A stretch of DNA of 64,000 nt from Pachyrhynchus sulphureomaculatus (taxonomy: Eukaryota; Arthropoda; Insecta; Coleoptera; Curculionidae): NCBI GenBank assembly GCA_019049505.1, contig CM032446.1, positions 6,419,595 to 6,483,594 of the forward strand, written 5' to 3'. Below are positions 23,796 through 36,944 of the stretch, in pieces. The number at the start of each line of letters is the position of its first letter. The stretch's first letter is position 1. Both the position numbers and the translations under genes were made by a program. Under the pieces are notes generated by a model. It was not told where the DNA came from and searched no databases. It saw only the letters and a list, made by a program, of their open reading frames with translations.

Positions 23796-24740
23796 TCTAT
23801 TAAATGGGTATATTGACTGTGAGTACTTACTTAGTAAATTATCCTTTCATACCGTACATCGTACCCGCGCCAGGTCGTTATTTTACCCACCTAATGTCAC
23901 CAGAAACTATGGCTTGCATAGTTGAATCTGTAGAATGCAGCGCAATTTTGATAAATACAATTTGCCAATTGATGGCCCAGTACACCGATTCAAAAATATG
24001 GTCAAGCAACTGACCTCGCTATAGAGTTTCTTTAATTTTCGGGTAGTTTCCCATTGGTATTATATGTCAAGTACTGTTTACCTTTAAAATGATTAATTTA
24101 GATTGTAATACCCCGCATTATGACCTATTAGTTTTAGTTTTAGATTTAGCTTTAATTATATTGTTCATTCACATTGTTTTTTTCTATTGCATATTGTCGA
24201 TGTTTTTTGTAGAAATGGTGTTACCGTTGATAATAAATAAATAAATAAATTCCGCCTGAACCACTGCCGAGCAATAGTTAGGAAAAAATGTAATATAGTT
24301 TTATTGTATTACACACGTAAAAATTGACCAATATTTATAGTAAAATGTTTACTTATTTTTCTCTGAACTAACCTAAATTAATAAATACAAATTGTAAAGT
24401 AAAAAATATCAAATAGCCATAACAATCCGTAAAATTCGACAATAACAGAATAATTATATGCTTTACACAGAGCCGTGTATAATTTTTTAAGTAATAAAAT
24501 AATTTATGTTCGAATTATGTTTTTAACAGATACAAAAAGCTGCGTGTAATAATTCACAGTAAAATGTTTAATAATACAAACAAAGACTTAACCAATCGCA
24601 ACAGTAACGTAAAAACTATATTGTATTTACTATGTAGCTGTACTCGTTTATTTAAAAATAAAACACATTTTAGATACGAATATTCTAGAACTCTTTAGAA
24701 CTTAGTCTACCTGATCCTGACGCCTCTCCTAAGTACAACT
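23796..24740. other. Non-coding; holds a possible repeat tail and one half of a dispersed repeat pair
   Basis: A (TAAA)n-like run at 24229-24250 follows a 3'-UTR-like segment and could be the tail of an unidentified LINE. The frame at 23804-24013 is not recognised. 24412-24625 is related to 32010-32190 (listed separately). Confidence 0.4.
24412..24625 (+). repeat. Dispersed repeat Q, copy 1
   Basis: Shares with 32010-32190 the ordered blocks AACAATAACAGAATAAT (here GACAATAACAG...), CACAGAGCCGTGTA/CACAGAGGCGTTTA, AAAAAGC(T)GCGTGTAATA, TTCACAG and CTTAACCAATC. Non-coding and unclassified. Confidence 0.6.
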
Positions 24741-25660
24741 TTCCGAATTTGTCATGGAAATTTTCTTGGTCATGATGTTCAATTCCACGCATTAGCACTC
24801 ACTGTCAAATGCCTTGGATACATTAAGTGCAACCGTTCGAGTTTCTCAATTGTATTGTTCCAAACGTGTATGGTATAAGTAAGAAGATCTTCTGTTGAGC
24901 TTTGCTTACGAAAGTCATATTAATGATCGCTAATAATATTGAATCCTTCTAGATATTTTAGAAGATGCTGATTGATAATCTTTTCCATAACTTTTGATAT
25001 TATTGAAACTATTGCGACTGGTCGGTGGTTGGTTAGGCAAGATCTTCTTGCATTTTTTGGGTATCGGCGGAACTCTAGGAAGGAAATATTTCCTTTCCTT
25101 TCTGAAGGTTAAATTGAAATGTCTATAGAAAACTGGTGGTAGTTCGCCCGTGCATTTTTGGGTACTATGGCAGGTGCTCCACCAGCGTCAGAAGCTTGTT
25201 GGTGTCTCGCTTCATTAAAATACGTTTTAGAACAAGCTGTTTCAAAAGAATATCGGGCATCCTTGACTACACATTGGAAATAGTGGTTTTTCCTTAGATA
25301 TCGACAGCAGTATGTGAAGTAAAGAGTTCAGCTAACAATCTGACTTTGTCAACAGGTGTTGTTATCTGGTTGTATGAGTGGTGGTAAAGTGGATTTAGTG
25401 AAATTTTGACTAATGACTTTAAGGACCGAACAAAAAGGCCTTGGGCCAGGTAAGAAGTTTTTTTTTAATTCTTTGATTGTGAGCTTCCTTAATTTCGTCT
25501 ATAATTTCTTTTTATCTGTTCCGGATAGGAACGAAGATGTTTTATGACGTTAGGATTTTTATGCCATTGTCGGTAGACAAGATGTTTAAAAGCAATAGTT
25601 TTTGCTGCTACATTTTCGGTCAAGATAATATCGGAAACCTCCTAAGCATGGTCAGCATAG
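24741..25660 (-). mobile_element. Jockey-like LINE (family J), old diverged copy
   Basis: The reverse complement aligns with 8500-9520 of the longest copy: the region around GADGIPAIV near 25180, the NNYRPVA region near 25030, and the DISKAFD-like region near 24815. It is heavily mutated with no usable frame, and both ends are truncated. The (TA)n tract starts shortly after. Confidence 0.82.
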
Positions 25661-25761
25661 TAGAGAATTCTGAAAACTCTGGTATTATTATTTTCAATTA
25701 TTTATGCTGACAAGCATTGCGGTTGTGTTTATACATTGACATTTACACTAGTCCATGTGAA

Positions 25762-28705
<2,944 letters not shown>

Positions 28706-28707
28706 AA

Positions 28708-28712
<5 letters not shown>

Positions 28713-28800
<88 letters not shown>
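28713..28800. repeat. (TA)n microsatellite, right of PLE-B
   Basis: TA run with one ACA interruption, abutting the truncated 5' end of PLE-B. Confidence 0.95.
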
Positions 28801-28801
<1 letters not shown>

Positions 28802-29270
28802 CAAACAACAATTTTTATTCATATTTCCTCACTCATTTTTTAACTTAACCTGAACTAACCTTTATATTCTCTAACCTTTAGACCATAGGTTCCCAACGGA
28901 GGCGGTAACGCCCCCCCAGTGGGTACTAGAGCCTTCCATGGGAGCGGTAGAGGATGCACAATGGGGGGCGGCTGTGACATACCTACCTATTTAAATAAGT
29001 AATATAATAAAATACTTTGAAAATATCTAATATTTTCATGAATAAATATTTTATCTAGCTATCTAAAATTTTTACTTATTGTTATCGCCTAAATAAATAT
29101 TAAAAAATTTAAATTAGCATTAGGTATACGTATACCTAATTGGGTCTAGTATTGTCAATGACAAGTCTTTGCAAGTTGGTAAGCAAAGACAGGATTCACG
29201 CAATCAAGCATGTTTCGACAAAAATATGGTAAAATTATATAAAAACAACACTATGTTTTAATTTCTAATA
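28801..29270. other. Non-coding, with a hAT-like terminal fragment
   Basis: 28880-28985 (AGGTTCCCAACGGAGGCGGT, a C7 run, then a G6 run with GGCGG) has the composition and wording of GC-rich ends of hAT/Charlie-type elements, but no second end was found. The rest shows nothing. Confidence 0.4.
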
Positions 29271-29280
29271 TATTTAAAGT

Positions 29281-29323
29281 CACTTGACAATTGTTTCACC
29301 ATACAATGGCTTCTTCAGAAGTA
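29281..29323 (-). ncRNA. Hammerhead ribozyme motif, PLE-C
   Basis: Minus strand: helix I TACTT/AAGTG, core CTGAAGA (29312-29318 complement), one extra A, helix II GCCAT-TGT-ATGGT (one G-U pair), GAAA, helix III C-A / T-G closing a two-base loop, then GUC before the predicted cleavage site. Position 7 of the core is free in hammerheads, so CTGAAGA is acceptable. The layout is the same as in PLE-A although the helices differ in sequence. Confidence 0.7.
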
Positions 29324-29528
29324 AATACGAAAGAAAAATATTTGGTAGTAATCCTGGTTATATAGTGCTTAAAACTATCCTTAATTACCTAAGATTATGC
29401 TAATCATTTTATTATATTATTTACAGACAAAATTATTTTAAGAATGCAAATCTGTGGTACTATTTCAGAGAACTAATAAAGAATAAATAAGGGTGAATAG
29501 CTTAGGTCTACCTTTTCGTTTAATAATA

Positions 29529-30825
29529 ACACATGGGCTGAAAAGTCCCGGGCCTAACACATAGATGGCGCTAGTTTTATTGCAGTCACCTTTTTTTCAG
29601 TTAATACTAACCTTCAAAAGACAGCTGTTAAAATTTCATGATATTCTATTCATTAGTTTGTGAGTTATTGTGCTAAGAGTGACGCTACTTTTGTTATTTT
29701 CAAAACAATGGATCAAAAACAATTTCGTGTTTTAATTTTACACTGCTTCTTGATGGGAAAAAATACCGTTTAAGCGAAGCAATGGCTTGAAAAGTGTTAT
29801 GGGGACTCCGCTCCATCAGAAACAACAATAAAACGTTGGTTTGCTGACTTCAAACGTGGTCGTAGAGACACCGATGATGCAGAACGCAGTGGACGTCCAA
29901 ATGAGGCGGTAACACCAGAAAACATAAAAAAAATCCATAAAATCGTTTTGAATGATCGAAAAGTGAAGTTGCGTGAGTTAGCTGACATCGTAAAGATATC
30001 AAAAGAACGTGTTGGCTTTATATTGCATGAGCATTTGACTATGAGAAAAGCTCTGTTCAAAGTGGGTGCCGCGTTTGCTCACTGTTGATCAAAAACAAGA
30101 ACGTGTTGATGATTCTGAGCAGTGTTTGGCCATGTTTAAACGTAACAAACCGGAATTTTTGCGTCGATATGTGACAATGGATGAAACATGGATCCATCAC
30201 TTCACTCCGGAATCAAAACGATCGTCATCTGAGTGGACAGCAACTGGTGAACCTCGTCCAAAGCGCCCGAAAGCACGACAATCGGCTGGAAAGGTTATGG
30301 CCTCGGTATTTTGGGATGTGCGTGGTGTAATATTCATTGACTATCTTGAGAAAGGAAATACCATCAACAGTGAATATTATATAGCGTTATTGGAGCGTTT
30401 GAAGGCCGAAATTGCAAAGAAACGACCGCATATGGCAAAGAAAAAAATTTTGTTTCATCAAGACAACGCACCGTGTCACAAGTCAATCAAAACAATGGCA
30501 AAACTACATGAATTGAACTTCGAATTGCTCCCACATCCACCGTATTCGCCAGATTTGGCTCCCAGCGACTACTGGCTGTTCGCAGACCTGAAAAAAAAAT
30601 GCTCGCCGGTAAGAAATTTCGCACGAATGAAGAGGTTATCGCTGAAACTGAGGCCTATTTTGAGGCAAAAGATAAATCGTTCTACAAAAGTGGTATTGAA
30701 ATGTTAGAGCGGCGCTGGAATGATTGCGTTGCTCTTGATGGAGATTACGTTGATGAATAAAGCTAATTTTGAACCAAAAAAACCGTGTTTTCTTTGTTAG
30801 GCCCGGGACTTTTCAGCCCATGTGT
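29529..30825 (+). mobile_element. Mariner transposon inside PLE-C
   Basis: Inverted ends ACACATGGGCTGAAAAGTCC (left, from 29529) and its complement (right, to 30825), each next to TA (29527-29528 and 30826-30827). It is inserted into the PLE coding end. Confidence 0.95.
29708..30760 (+). pseudogene. Mariner transposase, one stop and two frameshifts
   Basis: Starts MDQKQFRVLILH. TAA interrupts at codon 22 (29771-29773). The linker RWFADFKRGRRDTDDAERSG is intact. An extra A in AGAAAAG near 30045 shifts the frame before WVPRLLTVDQ. The catalytic core is intact: VTMDETW, FHQDNAPCH and SPDLAPSDYW (DD34D). An A run of altered length at 30591-30599 then disrupts the C-terminus, which resumes in another frame up to VDE-stop at 30760. 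Confidence 0.93.
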
Positions 30826-30827
30826 TA

Positions 30828-31533
30828 GATTGGAGTTTTTCCGTTTGTTAATTTCTAGACATTCAAGCAAATTTAATTTTTTAGATTTATTTTCTACATG
30901 TAGGATTTTTAACGTATCATCAAAATTATGGGATTCGTTTATTATATGAGTTGCGTAACTTGAATTGTTCTTATGTTTTAAATAGCTATGTTTATGTTCT
31001 TTAATGCGAGTTTCAAAAGATCTACCAGTTTGTCCTACGTAGGTTTTAGTACAAGATCCACAATTTAATAAATAAACTCCTGATTTTAAGGATCTCTTAG
31101 ATTTGGTTTTGTTATTCAAAATTATACTCCCTAAGGAATTACTGGTTTTGAAGGCTATTTTATTGTTCTTTCTTATTAAATGTTTGGAAATTGTTCTAGT
31201 TATTTTAACTGTGTATGTGAGTGTACTAAATTTTCCTTTTTTGTCATTAATTGTGGGATAAATTAAAGAGATTGCTTGTTTAAAGGATTTTTTATTCAAG
31301 ATATTATCTATAATGTTGAGGTCATATCCATTATTAATTGCTATTTGTTCGATTATGTTGAATTCTTTGTTAATATTAGTTTTAGTCATAGGGATATGTT
31401 GTCGTAGTAAAGGGATGAGTTTTTGTGATAATTTGATTGATGGTGCCGTAACAAACGATACAACTGGTCTAATAGGGAAATCCTTTTTATGTAATTTAAT
31501 TAGGGAATATAATTTTGGAGCCTGTGGGCTCAA
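30828..31533 (-). pseudogene. PLE-C C-terminal protein: GIY-YIG endonuclease with RT remnant
   Basis: An open frame reads from an RT lead-in (IKLHKKDFPIRPVVSFVTAP) straight into the linker and GIY-YIG domain (GVYLLNCGSCTKTYVGQTGR). No GxxMG or YVDD box lies between, so the central RT domain was deleted in frame. It is cut short by the mariner insertion at its 3' end. Confidence 0.82.
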
Positions 31534-31588
31534 TTTTTATGATAAACTCAATGGTGAAAACCGCATATCGATATCTAGTACCGTTTCA

Positions 31589-31795
31589 GATATACAGGGT
31601 GTTTTTCAAAAATCTGCATTTTGGAAAAATGTTTGTAATTCTTTTCCTACCGAAAATTTTTGATTTCTGTAAAAACATTCACAAGGCGCTTTTTCACGTG
31701 GATTTCAACAGTGTAAGTTACATTTTTTTACAACTAATATTTTAATAGTTATTAACGCAAAAGTATATTTTTTAAATGGGATACCCTGTATATTT
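31589..31795. mobile_element. Short inverted-repeat element (MITE-like)
   Basis: Ends ATATACAGGGTGT (left) and the complement of ATATACAGGGTAT (right), about 205 bp apart, with no coding capacity. ACAGGGTGT-ended short elements are common in arthropod genomes. It marks the truncated 5' side of PLE-C. Confidence 0.6.
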
Positions 31796-32544
31796 TTCCT
31801 TATAAGAATATATAATTTAATATACCTCAAAAAAATGGAGCTCCGTTGAGTAACAGAAGAGGGAGAAATGCAATCTCATTTCACTGAAGTGTGCACGGAA
31901 ACGTTTATACCGTAAAATGACTAATTATTTAAAATATTGATTTTTCTTATTATACTATTATTATTATTAACTTAATCTAAATGACCAATATTGTACGAAA
32001 TAAAAGACAAAAATACGGAATGGTCATAATGTTCCGTATAATTCAACAATAACAGAATAATTTATTTTGTTCGCACAGAGGCGTTTAAAATTTTTTAAGT
32101 AACAAAATAACTTTAACTTGCATAAAAAGCAGCGTGTAATAGTTCACAGACAAAAGCTTAACCAATCTCAGTAATGCGTAGATAGTACGCAAAAAATTCT
32201 GTTAATCGATTTTTGCCCTGAATAGCTTTTACTGTGATTTTTTTTGTAAGTACCGTAATCGAAAACATGTTATTTAATACAAATGATGAAAATTCACTTA
32301 TAAATATAGGAACATGTTATATAAGAGTGAGAATAAATTGAAATTCCTTATTTGTAAGATATATCTTTATGAAATGAAATAACGAAATTTATGGTTCTGT
32401 ATTTGAAATTGCCGTAATTCGCTGGCCTATTATGTTCCTGATGTGTAGACATCTTTGCGGTAAACAAGTGAATTAAAACCACAAACAAAAACAATTTGTA
32501 AAGTCTTACCAACGAATATGGCAACGTTCTGTTGCTTATAGAGA
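31796..32544. other. Non-coding; contains repeat Q copy 2
   Basis: No coding motif. 32010-32190 is listed separately. Confidence 0.4.
32010..32190 (+). repeat. Dispersed repeat Q, copy 2
   Basis: Diverged partner of 24412-24625 with the same block order. Confidence 0.6.
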
Positions 32545-32765
32545 GGATATAAAGGAATCCATTTTACAGCTTTGCAGATGATAGTACGCCCTTTTCTTCA
32601 TTTACTTTTACTTTGAACATCAGCTACTCGTTGAAGTTTACAAATACTTTGAGCAAGTTCTATTTTTGGGTAACAGTAAACAAGTAGAATTTAAAGCTAC
32701 ACAAATCCAGTCTGCAGTTTTTTTTTTTAAAAAAATTAATGTTGCTGAACCTGACATATATTTCA
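32545..32765 (+). mobile_element. Jockey-like LINE (family J), small relic
   Basis: Matches the FADDST region and the KKVNVAEPDI block with deletions between them. No open frame of note. Confidence 0.75.
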
Positions 32766-33057
32766 GTCGTCAGAGACAAATTTTGATGAAAAGCTCTCAT
32801 CAAATGTTAACAGGCTACATTTCGGCATACGATAAAAAAAAAATTGCTGCCCTAAAGTGTACGCTAAGCCTACAATATCGAAAATAAAATGAAAAATTCG
32901 GTTTTTCCACGTGAAAGAATGGCAAATTTTACAAAAAAAAGTATATAGATTATTTTTTTTTTAGTTTTATCGTAATACTAAGTTGGGATTGTGGAATCTT
33001 TGGCACAATGATACTACTCAATATATATCACCACTACACCAAACACTTTTATTTTTG

Positions 33058-33102
33058 CACTTGACGCGAGTTTCGCTAACCAGGTTAGCTTCATCAGGAG
33101 CG
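33058..33102 (-). ncRNA. Hammerhead-like motif, left arm of dyad (degraded)
   Basis: Minus strand: core CTGATGA, extra A, perfect helix II GCTAAC/GTTAGC and GAAA are kept. Helix I has a C-A mismatch beside the cleavage site and helix III has lost its second pair, so it is probably inactive. Confidence 0.6.
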
Positions 33103-33127
33103 ATGATTGACGATGACAGTCAATCAT

Positions 33128-33172
33128 GGCTCCTGATGAAGCTAACATGGTTAGCGAAACGCGTGTCGAGTG
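33128..33172 (+). ncRNA. Hammerhead ribozyme motif, right arm of dyad
   Basis: Core CTGATGA (33133-33139), extra A, helix II GCTAAC-ATG-GTTAGC, GAAA, helix III C-G plus G-U around a CG loop, then GUC (33165-33167). Helix I is GCTC/GAGT (one G-U pair). The better preserved arm. Confidence 0.75.
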
Positions 33173-33385
33173 CAAAAATAAAGTGTTTGGTGTAGTGGCT
33201 TTATCGTAATAGTCGTAGTGAGAATCATGCTTCCAACCTCATTTATGATTAAATTAACGTTTCTGTATATCGCTAATTATTTTGAAATTGAATCGGTTTA
33301 CTCGGGGTGCTGATTAAGAATCCGATGACAGGTTTGAAAAAATTCAAAATGGCGCATCCAGTATGACGGCCAAAGAGTACGTAAT

Positions 33386-34135
33386 TCGATACCTAAAAAA
33401 AGGCAAAAAGACCTTGCCAAATAACTACCGACCAGTCGCACTGCTTTCAATAATATCGAAAGTCATGGTAAAGGTTATCAATCAGCATCTTCTAAAATAT
33501 CGCATCGTTGCTCAATTTGTTGGGCGTTAGTTTCGGAGCAAATATGTCCTGGCATGAACATGTTGCAGGCATAGCAAGGAGAGCTTCTCAAAAGTTGGGA
33601 AATATTATTTCGAACCAGAAAGCTTTCCACCCCACAACAACTGTTAATTCTTTACAACTATGGAATACTGCTCCCATGTTTGGACCTCCGCTCCCAAACA
33701 TACACTGCATTTGTTGGATTCTGTTCAGAGAAGAGCTGTCCGTCTGATTGGAGATCCGGAACTGACCGGCGCCCTTGATTCGCTGGAACATCGAAGAACG
33801 GTTGGCGACTTGAGTCTGTTCTACAAGTATTTTCATGGAAAGTGTTCGAAGGATGTAGCCCGCTTAATTCCTCCCAAAGCGGTGCATATTAGAAATACAC
33901 GTCGCGCTGGTGCTTCACATCCGTATGAGGTTCAGCTTGTTACTCCGCGTACAACGCTTTTCAAGCAGTCTTTTATATGGAGAGCATCATGGAATCATTT
34001 GCCCAGCGCTGTGTTTCAAACCGAGTACAATTTACAGCGATTCAAGAACAACGTGAATCGCTTTTTCCGCACACATGCCGCTCCTGGAGCGCTTTAGGGA
34101 CTTCCTGCAGCACGTGTGCTAGACCCATAAAAAAA
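33386..34135 (+). mobile_element. Jockey-like LINE (family J), internally deleted copy
   Basis: Begins in the KKGKKTLPNNYRPVALLS region, then jumps near 33500 from LLKY directly to the SLNLLGVSFGANMSW region, deleting the RT catalytic blocks. The C-terminal part is open at 33660-34097. Ends in AATAA-like bases and a short A run at 34135. Confidence 0.88.
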
Positions 34136-36347
34136 TTTTTGAATTTCTTCGAGTAAGTTAGTTTTTTTTTCAATAACGGTTTTCTTTGTACCCTTTATAC
34201 TTAAAGCTTAGACTTTTATATATTATTTTCCACCTTTAAATATTTTTCATTTTTTTTTATTTTAATTTTAAGTTTTATGATTAATAATAAGCAAAAAATA
34301 AGTTTATCATGAATATTTTTGAGAGCAAAATTACATTATAATGTAATAAAAATAAAAACTATTAGTATCATCGGAAAGTTGGAAGTCTCCTTTTCAAAAA
34401 GCTATCTTTTAATATCTTTTTACATTCTGAAAACAAGTAATATTGACTATAACATTCATTTTTTCCTAGATTTTAAGACCCTGTTACAATACCGTTTTTC
34501 TTTCTGTAATTTATATTTTATTACAGTTTTTTATATTTGATTAAGCAGTGAGTTAAAATTCTTGAGCAGTGTAACTTAACCAGTAGTGTATAGCGTGTTG
34601 CCGACTTAACTTATTTAGTTTGCATTGAATGCGTCTGATTTTGCGTTCCGGAAGTGACCTAAGAAGTGGAGAGAAGATATATAAACGCTACTTTTTGAAA
34701 TAAGGTTTACTGGGAAAAATTACAGAACAAAAAACCCAGTTTGATGTAGTCAGGTACTAGGGGAGCATATTCAAAGTTTAATTTTTGTTGCTTATATTTT
34801 AATCTCGTTCTAGCTTTCTTCTTGCATCCATCGTTCTGTTTCTCCCTCTCTCTTATTCCTACTCTTTCACTTTTTACCTGTATTTATTTAATAGCTTATC
34901 TACATTTATCTATTTATATTAGTTATATTATTTACATGTGTAATTTTTTTAGATTTTTTATTTATCATTTTCACTAACACTCTTACTACACTGTTTAGTT
35001 TTTGGTTTTATTTAAAATTTTCAAATATATTGCCATTTTGGTTATGTTATGCATCTGACAGAAATGTTCTTTGTATTTGTATTAGGCTAGATGTTTTGGT
35101 TGTTTTGTTTATTTTCATGCAGGAATTCGACGCGCCGCCTTTACAGGTGAATGTGTAGTGTGCGTGGCGTCGGATTCCTGCACGCAAATGGTCGTGTTCT
35201 AATTCGTCCATCTTGCATGTGTCGCGATGCTCTTATGGAGCCTCGAAATAAATTGGTAGTCTGTGATAAAAAGGTCTGCGTTTGGGGTTGTTTTGTTCTC
35301 GTGTTTGTGTTAGGTTTTGTGTCAATGTGGATATATATGTTTTTTGTGTCTGTAAAATTTGTCTCCTGCCTATTCAATGGCAATTTGTCATGTTGTATAG
35401 GTCATCAATTTTCGTGAATCGTCTTGCGGAAATAGCACATCGTAGCATTCTGTTGTGCATCCGCTGCAGCCGTCGCGTATCTGTTAGGCTACACCAGGTT
35501 GTATTGTGATTGCTTCTGTACCTAGGGCTAGCTGACGTGCTCTGATATAGCGCTGATTTAATGGATTCTGTCAGTTAATTTAGAAATCTTACCTTAATTT
35601 AAAGATAGTATATCTCTAATACTTTTTAGAGATAGTTTTCATTCTCAAGAAATATCAGAGTGGTAAAAATAATGTGTAAAAACAGAAAAACATACCCTAT
35701 AATATACGGTCGGTCAAGTAAGAACGTTAGAGAAATAATATTTTTAGGAAATATACCAAAATAACAGTTTTTTTTCAGTCAAAAAGTAAAAAAAAGACGT
35801 GTCGAAACAGTTTCTAGCAAATAAGTTGGCTTGCAAATGGTCGTAATATTTGATTCATTTAATTAATCCAGTTTAGTTCGTTTTAGAAACAACTAAAAGT
35901 TTTTTTATTTACGACCATATTGTATTTACATGCAGAATAAAATAAACATTGCATGCAGTTATGAATTATATCTCGTTCTAATAGCACAGCTTTAAAATAA
36001 AAAACTAACGATAATTGACCTATCTAACAACAAATTAGGTAAACTTGTTCAGCGTTTTGGTTAATTTATTGCGAATATTTTTTTTATTTTATTGTTTTAG
36101 TCTGTAATTTTATATCGAGTTGTTCGATGTAATTGTTCTACAGCTGATAACTTAATGCGCCGTTTCCTATTTTGTTACCCAACAAGCCTCAAGGCAAACT
36201 CTTATAAATAAAAATCTCGTAACAAGAAGAGAACGTTTCCGATATACAGGTGTACACAATGAATTGCAAACGATTTTTGCATTTTAAATCATAAAGCAAA
36301 CTAACAACTTTTATATTAATTGTTTGTATCTAAAAAGATCGTTTTGA
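34136..36347. other. Long stretch without recognisable gene; GC-richer island at 35130-35520
   Basis: Mostly AT-rich. The island around 35130-35520 has CpG-containing sequence and overlapping frames on both strands (35151-35417 plus, 35141-35383 minus) without recognisable domains. ATATATAAACGC near 34677 looks like a TATA box, but nothing downstream supports a promoter. Confidence 0.4.
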
Positions 36348-36441
36348 TGATATAGTTATTAACTAAGTTGGGAATGTGGAATCTTTGGCACAATGATACT
36401 ACTCAGTATATATCACCACTACACCAAACACTTTATTTTTG

Positions 36442-36486
36442 CACTCGACGCGCGTTTCGCTAACCATGTTAGCTTCATCAGGAGCG
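36442..36486 (-). ncRNA. Hammerhead ribozyme motif, PLE-A left arm
   Basis: Complement of the motif at 38827-38871 with no change in the core, helices or cleavage triplet. It points out of the element to the left. Confidence 0.78.
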
Positions 36487-36944
36487 ATGGTTGACTAAAG
36501 GTAAACTACAAATCTACCCTATTTATACTTAGCCTAATCCTAGAATTACTCAAGCGGAACTAATAACATAGGCAAGGCCATCAGTTCCGGTCAAGTAACC
36601 AGTAGAGGGGACTATAAGGAATAGGCCCTCTGTCTTTATTTAAACTACTTTTACATTTTATGATTTCCATACTTTCGTATGCGTTCAACAATCTCCTATC
36701 AGATACATTTTTTATTAATCTTAGATTATCTAATGTTACAGTATGATCAGCTTCAAGGGCATGTTCGGCAATGCTAGACTTTTCTGTTCTATTGTATCTT
36801 AAGTGTGCTAAATGTTCTTTAAATCGTGTTTTAATTGACCTTTTAGTTTGCCCAACATACTTTTTGTCACAATCATTACAACTGATTTCATAAATTCCAC
36901 TTTTCTCACAATTGGGAATCTTATCTTTGGGATATTCCTCAGTT

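Larger units (their letters stand above)
29271..31588 (-). mobile_element. Penelope-like element family C, split by a mariner
   Basis: Minus strand from about 31588 down to 29271. It encodes LYSLIKLHKKDFPIRPVVS (RT lead-in), a deletion of most RT catalytic blocks, a long linker, then GIY-YIG (KSGVYLLNCG, TYVGQTGRSFETRIKEHK). The coding end (LECLEINKRKNSN) is interrupted by the mariner at 29529-30825 and continues left of it as LLNEKVDLSYSPL. A hammerhead motif lies in the 3' region. Confidence 0.87.
32977..33199. mobile_element. PLE-A-derived inverted dyad, about 223 bp, with its own target duplication
   Basis: Two inverted copies of the PLE-A terminal region meet at a 6-base spacer (33112-33117). 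The left arm starts ACTAAGTTGGGATTGTGG, as does the left end of the full PLE at 36362. The dyad is flanked by TTTATCGTAAT on both sides (32966-32976 and 33200-33210), so it inserted as a unit. Each arm carries a hammerhead motif, pointing outward on opposite strands. It has no coding capacity. Confidence 0.88.

Noticed and set aside
28880..28985. A full hAT element
   Set aside because: Only one GC-rich terminal-like segment was found, with no second end and no transposase nearby.
34660..34700. A promoter (TATATAAA) for a host gene
   Set aside because: TATA-like strings are expected in AT-rich DNA, and no downstream reading frame or exon structure supports it.
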